Part shown: positions 24,784 through 33,302 of the stretch, in pieces
Layout: every line of letters begins with the position of its first letter
Numbering within the stretch: the stretch's first letter is position 1
From: Paraphysoderma sedebokerense
Taxonomy: Eukaryota; Blastocladiomycota; Physodermatomycetes; Physodermatales; Physodermataceae
Assembly: GCA_025602915.1 (NCBI GenBank)
Contig: JAHLJZ010000007.1
Location: forward strand, 372,001-436,000
DNA: 64,000 nt
Reading direction: 5' to 3'
Notes under the pieces: generated by a model
The model's database searches: none
What the model was told of the DNA's origin: nothing
The model's input: the letters and a program-made list of their open reading frames with translations, nothing else
Position numbers and translations under genes: made by a program

Positions 24784-25943
24784 ATGGCACTTCCAAAACA
24801 TTTGCAGAATGCATTTGCACCCGATGAAGTAGAGTTTATAGCGGGTAATACGAAAATCACCATAGAGCCTTTGGTGAGGCTACCCGAAATCGACCTGATG
24901 TGTGTGAGTATTCCCTTTTCAGTCAATTAGTCCCTACGTTCAGACATACAGATGAACACTAAGGTTAAGAGTTATGAGTTCAGACATTAATGCTTCTTCA
25001 AAATGAGTAACTCTCACGATTTATCAATGTAGGGAACCTTTGGACCATTCATTCCGCCGCGAAAAGTACAAGTTCCGCTATGGTTAGCAGTACAGATGAA
25101 AAAACGACATCATTGTAACATAGATCCCCCAAAATGGTTAACGACAGGTAATTAACCCTTTCATCCCTTATGACATCCGGGGCTTCTTTCTCGTCCCAAT
25201 GCCGTTGTCCACAATAGTAACGTGTTTTGTTTTATGTTTCTGCCTGTTCGTGGTGGGAAATTCACATTGGGCATAACAGAAAATCTTCGAAAATGTATAC
25301 AAGCAGAAAAAGATGAGGAAACATTCAGCGCATTGCCGTATCATTACATGGAGATATCAAAAATGCTATTGGAGGTGTAAGTATACTAACCTTGGACCAT
25401 GTCTTGGCCGGATGGTTCGATGGATTCATTCTGTGTACTCTGGTTGATTACAATAATTACCTATGAAAGTCTATAATTAACATATAATATTGTTTTTTAT
25501 ATTCATTGTAACTACGAAATAGTGCGGAAGACAATATTCGCGATGTGAATACTGTGAAATACCTGTTAAAGGATTTACGAGAGCAGAGGCAGGAGAAAGC
25601 AAGAAAAGGTCTCGAATATCTTAATATAAGTAATTTAGAGGTAACGTCATTTCATCTGTCTTGTTGTTTCTGTCCTTTGTTAGCAGCCACGGCGAATCTG
25701 TGACCTTGCGATATTCCCGCTCCATGCTGTTAATGTTAATGCTCGACACTAACGATTTTTGTGTCTTAGGTGGACAACTTATCATTCATGGAAATAAACG
25801 AGATACTGCCATTCATTGCGTCTGCCATGGACGAATTGCGTAAAATGGAAGACATCCGAAAAGATTCTGAAAATCAATCTCAATATACTGTCACCCAAGA
25901 GTCTGGGCAGGCCACCGGAGATTGGGAATTGGATGTAGAGTAG
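24784..25943 (+). CDS. GINS2: GINS complex subunit Psf2
   Basis: Psf2 is one of four subunits of GINS, which joins Cdc45 and MCM2-7 in the CMG replicative helicase in the nucleus. Exons 24784-24903, 25033-25147, 25280-25376, 25523-25640 and 25770-25943 give 207 aa. Family marks in order are APDEVEFIAGNTKITIEP at the start, the core GTFGPFIPPRKVQVPLWLA, KWLTTENLRKCIQAEK, ETFSALPYHYMEISKMLL, and VDNLSFMEINEILPF near the end. Length matches the usual 185-215 aa. Its four introns are all about 129-146 nt, roughly twice the length of most introns in this window. Four in-frame splice joins and full-length domain coverage make this call secure. Confidence 0.96.
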
Positions 25944-26282
25944 ATTCTCAAGCAGACAGATAACTTTATCCGCCAATATATTAAGTGTATATATATACAT
26001 GTAAATTCCAATTCAAACCGAGACATTCTTACGTACATTCCGTTCCAAACCAACTGAAATCGTCCATGTTTTTAAAACGAGATGAAACGTCGATCCAAGT
26101 TGCCTTACATGCCGTCCGGATGAGAACTAGAAATTGATTTAGTTTTTCGTGGGAAGGATTGATATCCTTAGTACATTACATCTATCATGATCCTGATATC
26201 ATAAATCATTTCACTGCACCGAGATTTCAGTTAGTACAGTCGAAAGGTCCGTCGTTTTATGAAGATAGTCTTAGACACACCT
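25944..26282. other. Convergent intergenic region
   Basis: 339 bases between the converging 3' ends of GINS2 and TMEM107. Nothing recognisable. Confidence 0.4.
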
Positions 26283-27319
26283 TCAATATCGGTTCAACTT
26301 GAACATAATCATCGTTGCTATACATCCGAATTCTAAGATCGCAGGAAGAGCCCTGAAAGAAAGCTTCATTAATCAGATGCGGAATAGGGGTTCGAGCGAA
26401 CCTACACCAACCGAAAGATCGATGGCATTAGAACACATACCCGAAGAATATGAAGATGTACCAGTAAGTAACGTAGTGCAACATTTCATTCATGAAGTAA
26501 CATGATAGCAAAGCAGCGATACTATGAGTTACAATATCTGAAACGAAGTTAAGGACGACATCATGAATTACCAGCACATTATGTTGACTGAAGGGAAATT
26601 TCAGGGTAACAAGAAAGGATACGAATAAAGTTGAGGCTGTGATTGAACATTGTAAATCCTGAAAGGAAACCAAAGAGTCCGATGCACAAGCATGCAATTG
26701 TTAAACCGAGGCACGTCGACAAACTGTTTGTATGCGATTCGTCGTATTTGAGCGGCCCGAAATATGTTCGAAAGACGGCAGAAGAGAAAATAAGTTTGTA
26801 TGTATGATGTAGTTCGTCAATACGATATGACAATTTTCGGTTTGAATTAAATTTTGATCTAACTAAAACTTACGATGTGTCGAATTCGCGGTACATAGAC
26901 ATATCGTAAGACATCGGCAGGGCAGCTAGAATGTTGGATTCCTAATTGTAAGTGAGAAAGAAGAAAGCATTTGGAGACATGATAAGAGTATCAGCATATT
27001 GCAAAATCAAATTAGGCAAATCCAGTATAAACATTTATGTTTTAATTCTCTTCAATCCTAAGCACTTGTATCCTTAGCATGTGTCGAGCATTTTCTGATA
27101 AAGTACAACAGTCGACGAATAAGTATTAAGAACCAAAACGGATCAACTTTTCAAAAGCAAACTTTGCACGAGCGATGTGCGCACTTATGAGGACTCCGTC
27201 GGACCCTTGCTAAAAGTGGATGATACCTTTGTCAGGACCACCATAATGGCAGTGATCAGATGCGCAACGGTTGCCAAGAATCGAAGCGGAATCAAGACGG
27301 AGGAGCTAGTCGCCATCAT
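26283..27319 (-). CDS. TMEM107: Transmembrane protein 107, ciliary transition-zone (MKS module) component
   Basis: Small tetraspan protein of the ciliary transition zone that, in animals, helps recruit MKS-module proteins to gate the cilium. Exons 27319-27227, 26941-26874, 26723-26623, 26537-26441 and 26352-26283 give 142 aa, matching the human length of about 140. The N-terminus, VLIPLRFLATVAHLITAIMV, forms TM1. The loop ESNILAALPMSYDMSMY aligns with the animal SNIQACLPL loop. TM2 has CIGLFGFLSGFTMFN (family hallmark GFLSGxxMFN), TM3 has SIAALLSCYFMNE, followed by TYWYIFIFFGALPAILE into TM4. Two ATGs are adjacent; the second (27316) is also possible. The 285-nt first intron is long for this window, so a short extra exon is not excluded. 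Confidence 0.9.
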
Positions 27320-28074
27320 GTTTAAGTAGTATCCAGAGACGGTCAATATGATTTAGGAACTAAACGGTATGCAACTTTGTATGATTGTGATCTTCCAAAC
27401 GATTTGTTGGGCTTGAACAATTCTTTCGAGGAGAGGACAACGTTGTCCGTGTTGAGCAGATATATAATTTTATTGCGATCCACAATTTCCTGCTGTCCAA
27501 CACTAGCCTTTGGTTTTTGTAGATGAATTACATATAGTGATAGTTGTAATTTGTTACAATCTGACCAGAGGGAATTCATTCCTTTTTGGTTTGAGCTCTG
27601 CTGGCCCCAAGCGTTTTGACTTGCTGGGATGAGTGCACAGTCGTCGGTTCAGGAAGATACAGTAGATCGGATGACTTTGGAGGGAACATGGCACTTACAG
27701 TTGCATGTCAGGATAAGCGATAGGATTCCACTCTGCGACTGCAACACATTGAAATTTGAAAAGTGGTCGCGACAATCCATGACAATTGAAAAGATGCGAG
27801 GATTTGCCACGTAGCTGTTCCCTCTGGCGATGTGACTTTGACGCACATTCCGCTTTTGCTTTTTTCCATTCTTTTCCATCCCGTTCCTCCCTCACATTCC
27901 ATCCTCACTCCAGGCCATCCCTCGGCATCCACATCCCCTGCATAGGTTGATTCAAAATCCGTTGATACTTTACCTTCTCAAGTGCAAAACTTCCCGCTTC
28001 CCTTTCGCCTACACACAACCGCGTAAACAAACAAACACAGTCCACTAACCCCCACATCTCAAACGAAGGAAATC
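27320..28074. promoter_or_regulatory. Divergent promoter region of TMEM107 and calreticulin
   Basis: 755 bases between two divergent genes. The calreticulin-proximal part (about 27840-27945) is a marked pyrimidine-rich tract with recurring CATTCC/CATCCC units. A 78-codon open frame on the minus strand (27579-27343) and a 61-codon plus-strand frame near 27630-27814 are not supported as genes. Confidence 0.45.
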
Positions 28075-29853
28075 ATGAAGTTCTCCATCGTCGCTATCCT
28101 CTCCCTCCTGGCCACCGCTACCGCTGAAGTTTACTTCCACGAAACCTTCTCCGATGGTGACAAGTGGTCTTCTCGATGGGTCCAAAGCAAGCACAAGGAT
28201 GATTATGGAAAGTTTGTGCTGTCTAGTGGAAAATTCTTTGCTGACAAGAAGCAAGCCGCCGGATTGAAAACTTCGCAAGATGCCAAATTTTATTCCCTTA
28301 CTGCCCCTTTCACAAAAGAATTCAAGAACGACAAAAAGAAAACTCTTGTTCTCCAATTCACAGCAAAGAATGAACAGGTTAGTAGGCCCACAGCCTTCAC
28401 AGCAAAGTAACGCTATCATGAGTATACTTACACTGTAATACTTAAGGGCATAGATTGTGGAGGAGGCTATATCAAGTTATTGCCACCTGGTGTTGATGTT
28501 GAAAATTTTAATGGTTTGTTGTTCCGCCCACATTCTCTGGCAGTTTCCGTTTCTAATTTGTGCATCTCAGGAGAAACCCCCTACAACATTATGTTTGGTC
28601 CAGACATCTGCGGTGTAAGTTGAATGAAACTTTGATAATTCCCTATTGATCTCGGACTAACCCAATCCCCTTAGAGTACCAGAATACGTGGAATATTTTG
28701 ACCCATTTAAATGGACGCAGATTTCTTAACCCCCTTTACAGAAAGTACATGCCATTTTCCATTACAAAGATGAAAATAAACTCACGAAGAAGAATATCAA
28801 TGCCCCTCACGATGAGCTTACTCATTTGTATCAACTGGTCGTCAAGCCTGATCAAGTATGTATCTCAATCTGAATTTGGGACTGCCCGGCATTCTCTTAA
28901 CCTTCACTTCTTTTAGACTTACAGCGTAAAAGTTGATGATCAGGTTGAAGCTTCCGGTACTCTGACCGACGATTGGGATTTCCTTCCACCCAAAAAGATT
29001 AAGGATCCTGAAGCTAAGAAACCGAAAGACTGGGATGACCGCGCAATGATTCCTGTAAGTATGATCCCAAAATTCATTTGAAAATCTTATTTTTTGACAT
29101 ATTCTATGTTATAGGATCCGGAAGATAAAAAGCCTGAAGATTATGAATCTATTCCTGAACTGATTTCAGATCCCGATGCCAAGAAACCAGACGACTGGGA
29201 TGATGAGATGGACGGAGAGTGGGAAGCCCCAAAGATCAAGAACCCCGAATACAAAGGAGAATGGAAGCAAAAGGAAATTCCCAATCCTAAATACAAGGGT
29301 GCCGTAAGTTGAATTGAACTGTCTTGCAATGTCTCGATTCAATGCTTAATTTAAATTTTTTGGATTTATGCAGTGGACGGCTCCGGAAATCGATAACGTA
29401 TGCAATTTTTTTTTTATTTATGTTTGAAAAATACTCCCTGACTCGTTTTATTATGTTGAATAGCCCGAGTACAAAGCTGATCCAACATTACATGTCTTCC
29501 AATCTGCCCATGTCGGTTTCGACTTATGGCAAGTCAAAGCTGGTACTATTTTCGACGACATTCTCGTGACAGACGATGTAGAGTTTGCCAACAAAGAGGC
29601 TGAGAAGATTTTAAAGCGTGCCGAGGCTGAAAAGAAAGAAAAGGATAAGTTTGATGAAGCTGAACGTAAAAAAGCCGAAGAAAAACGAAAACAGGAAGAA
29701 GAAGAAAGGAAGAAGAAGGAAGAAGCTGAGAAAAAGAACAAGGAGGAGGAAGAAGAAACAGAAGAGAAGGAAGAAAAAGAAGAGAAGAAAGACGAATCCG
29801 AAGAAGAGGAGAAAGAAGACGTGGAAGAAGAGAACCAACGTGAAGAACTTTAG
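28075..29853 (+). CDS. CALR: Calreticulin, ER lectin chaperone
   Basis: Calcium-binding lectin chaperone of the ER lumen that binds monoglucosylated glycoproteins. Exons: 28075-28377, 28447-28513, 28571-28614, 28675-28683, 28742-28855, 28917-29054, 29115-29303, 29374-29397 and 29464-29853, giving 425 aa. A signal peptide (about 17 residues, ending TATA-EV) leads into the globular N-domain with [20 protein letters not shown] and [11 protein letters not shown]. The P-domain has repeats of the [14 protein letters not shown] and [18 protein letters not shown] type. The C-domain ends in a Glu/Lys-rich tail and REEL, a KDEL-like retrieval signal. There is no transmembrane segment, so it is not calnexin. 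The 9-nt exon at 28675-28683 (Ser-Thr-Arg) restores a conserved tripeptide, but the intron after it starts AT, not GT (see findings). An in-frame alternative skips it with one 127-nt intron. Confidence 0.95.
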
Positions 29854-30457
29854 ATGTCGTTTATTATCGAATTATTTAGAGTTCCCACAAAGAAAAGAAT
29901 AAAGAACTGATAAACCTTTTTTGCTGTAACCTTTGCTATTAGTCCTCCCAATTTTTTTAGATACGTTCACCTACATGTGAGTTGGTGTGTATTTGGCCAC
30001 CGCATAGTAGTATGCCCAGCACAGGAGGGGCGGAGCGGCGACTTGAGATGAGAAGAAACGAGGGACCTGGAAACCCAAATCCGATAATTACAAAGTAGTT
30101 GTATCTGTATTAAATCATCCATATTTTGATATAGGATGGAAGCGCGACTGCAACAGTCGATCAGCTAGTTGGGTCCTCAATGCTCTCAGTTCGCCTTATT
30201 CATGTCATCGGACTCGGCAAGTCTCGCAATGCCCTTATCTTCGACATCAGCGGCCTGTTACAAAAATGTTAGTATCGCAATTATTGTAGAAATAGGTCAC
30301 CTAAATAAAATGGGATGTGGTGGAGGGCATGATGTGTGGTGAATGGACATGGAAAATGAAAGCGAGCAGGCACCAGGAAACCAGGATACGCTGGTTCGAC
30401 CGTTCCACAAGTTGCAGCGACATATATCCAACTATTTATTGACTCAGTCACTTCATC
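29854..30457. other. Intergenic region between calreticulin and the dynein adaptor
   Basis: 604 bases: 3' region of calreticulin, with AATAAA near 29899, then the promoter of the next plus-strand gene. No exon is supported. Confidence 0.45.
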
Positions 30458-32878
30458 ATGTTGAATGGAACCCACGATATCGATGCTGATTCATTCAACA
30501 CTCCGCCTCGACGAATTACCCAGATTCAGGACACCACTCCCGCTGCGTTGTCGCCGTCATCAACACCGTTTTTATCTCGTCTATCGGAAAAACAACTGCT
30601 TCATAGACTAAAGGATGCGCTAAGACTTATAAAAGAAAAGGACAGAGGTACGATCTAGAATTATGGTTCCATAGTAAAGCCTTTATTCCATAGTTGGAGT
30701 CCATGGTCGTATGGACTAACAAAATCGCGTTCTCATCATTTCTCATCGCTTGTTTTCGAATTTCCGAATGCTAAAACCCGGATAGATCTTGTATTGGCGG
30801 CTGAAATAGGAAAGAGTTTATTACAGAGTAATGAAACATTGAAATTAGAATTTGAAAGATTATCGATCGAACTAGCAAACACCCAACAACAGTCGATACA
30901 GGAACAACAAGCATCACCTCCTTCCCAGCCTCTGTCCGCGTCGTTGCTTACGGGGCCTGATGCTGAAGTTCCTATTAAAAAATACGAGGAAGAACGACTA
31001 AAATTATCGAAACAACTGGCTGATGTTGAACGACATAATGCGGAGTTAGAAGCTCGTTTAGATACCGCCATTCGGTCTCATGATGAGCTGGAAAAGGCGA
31101 CGTCTCGTCGAGTCGCATCGTTGGAGAGTAAAAATGAATCACAAGTTCTGGAAATAGAATCTTGGAAGAAAAAATGTGATGAATTGGAAGATTCGAATAG
31201 ACGATTGGCCTCTGAGAAAGTAGAGTTGGTGAAATCTCGAAACGTTGCTGTTGGGTCTTCAGAACAAATGCAAGAGTTGCAAGGTGAGATTTATAGATTG
31301 CAAGATGAAATGAGGTTACATAATGCTCAGAAGTATGAGTTGGAACAAATGATTTCGTCTTTACACGAAGAACTACGACTTCAAGAATCGCACACTAAAG
31401 AATTGGAAAGTCAACTCGAGGAGTTTTCAATCATCAAGTCTTCGTACGACATTGCAACCGTCCAAATCGACACTCTCACCATGGACCTTGAATCTGCGCA
31501 GGATACCATCCGTCATCTCGAAACGCAACTGGCTAATTTCATTCCCAAATACACTGATGGCCCCGTTGATCGTGGCTCCAAAACGCTTTTTAGCGAAGTA
31601 GAAGATCGGAGGGCGGAATTGGAGAATAAACAAAAGACGTTACTAGCCAAACATAAGAATCTGCTACAAGTGCATTCGATTCAGAGCAACAGAATGAGAA
31701 AACATATTGATCGATTGACAATGCTGAGCGGCTCGTCGGCTTCAGATGAGTCTAGGATACAAAGGTTAGAACAGGCGTTGAGTCAATTACAAAGCGAGAA
31801 TAAAGAGTTGCAGTACAAATTGTCACAATTCGAAAAAGTCGATTACAACGATTCGCTTCTAGACTTGTCGTCACTCAGTGCATTGAATTCCTCGACCTCT
31901 TCTACGACGACATTAAATCCTTCGAAAGCTAATATAACCGAGGTGATTGAGTGTTTGCAACTTAGAGTGCAGCAGTTATCTTCTGAATCGGAGAAACTGA
32001 AAAAGGAGTTACGAACAAGTCAAATGATACGGTTATCCGAGACAGAAAAATTACGCGTCACAGAGACCAAGTTGTGTCAAATTGAAGTCAAATTGACAGA
32101 ATCCGAAAAAATGAATGCAAAATTGCAGTTTGAATTGGACGAATTTAAGTTGCAGAGTAGGGTTGCCCGGAGTGACCTTGAATTAGAGAGCGCTAATGGA
32201 TTGGAGAAGACAGGGAACGAAGCAGTAGTGGCGGACAAGGGCGACAACTCGGACTCCGATAGTAACCAGGTCTCATCTCCCGCTCAAGACTTAGGATCAA
32301 ACGGGACCTCGACATCGGCATTTTCTGCTTCTATTCGAACCAAAACCAACGAACCGGAAGGAAATACAAAATCCATCGACATCAATAATTCAAAGCCATC
32401 CAGGGACATCCCCGTATTAAAGCAATCTAATACAAAACCAAGCAACAACAAGATCCGTCTTTCATCTTCATCCACTCTCAAACTCCCACCATTATCTTTA
32501 AACATTCCCATTCCGAATGCTCAAAATTCTCAAAAACCAGGCAACTCCTCTATCCTCCCCGCCCAACCCGACACAGCAGTCTCATCCAATCCATCATCTA
32601 CTTCCCCGACCTCATCTTCCTCCTCATCTTCTTGTTCTTCTTCTTCTACCCTTCCCGACACATCTCTGTCTAATCCAAACTCAACAGTTCAATCCACGAC
32701 AACGTCCCAACAAAATCCAACGACGAAACAATCTAAACAACCCAAACAAATTTTTATCAAACGCAATCATTTTGCCATCAACCCCGACGAAAATGACGAT
32801 GGAAACGGTAACGGGACCAATGGAATCAAAAAATCAAGACAACAAGTCGACGGTGTAAGCGAATGTGCTCAACAGTAA
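30458..32878 (+). CDS. Coiled-coil dynein adaptor (BICD/BICDR/Spindly-like) with CC1 box and Spindly motif
   Basis: Predicted activating adaptor between cytoplasmic dynein, dynactin and cargo. Exons 30458-30647 and 30786-32878 give 760 aa; splicing creates the CC1 box DLVLAAEIGKSLLQSNETL at about residue 64-82, the AAxxG signature that binds dynein light intermediate chain. A heptad coiled coil follows to about residue 310. The Spindly motif TLFSEVEDRRAE sits at about residue 329-340, the dynactin pointed-end contact in BICD, Spindly, TRAK and HAP1 proteins. A second coiled coil spans about 340-540. The last 200 residues are Ser/Thr/Pro/Asn-rich and probably disordered, with no kinetochore or cargo motif that I recognise. 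CC1 box and Spindly motif in the usual order and spacing make adaptor function likely; whether it is closer to BICDR or Spindly is not decided. Confidence 0.85.
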
Positions 32879-33302
32879 ATAAAATTCAGATGTGTGTGTG
32901 TTGTAAATACCAAGCAAACTGTACGTCAAAAATGATGTTATAATCCGTGGAAAATAGAAACCTGGGTAACTGAAATTATCGAAATAACCGAAAATAAAAG
33001 ATTTTGATGGGATGTGTGCTCTTATAATCTTATTAATCTAGCAAGAAAACATGATCTCGCGGGTTTCTGAGTCGTGATACTTTTTGAGATTTTTAAGACA
33101 ATGATAAAGTGTTATGTGTTTAGCTTTATTATTAGTTACTGTATACATTCGCCGAATGGTGTGTTATTTTTGCTTTTTTAAATATTTAAGAAAATGAAGT
33201 ATAGTAAATCTCAGTTTATCCGAATTCATCCTGATCAATTGTAAAAGGAGACTCTTCGAAAATTGACATTGTATGTGGAAAAAATAATAAACTAGTCTAG
33301 GA
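32879..33302. other. Convergent intergenic region
   Basis: 424 AT-rich bases between converging genes, with an AATAAA-type signal just after the adaptor stop (about 32878). No gene is seen. Confidence 0.45.

Noticed and set aside
27343-27579. 78-codon minus-strand frame just upstream of TMEM107
   Set aside because: It ends 24 bases before the TMEM107 start on the same strand, which leaves no room for a separate transcript end, and no homology is recognisable. It could at most be an upstream frame in the leader.
29611-29838. Phe/Leu-rich minus-strand frame opposite the calreticulin tail
   Set aside because: It is the mirror image of the GAA/GAG-rich acidic tail, a codon-composition artefact.
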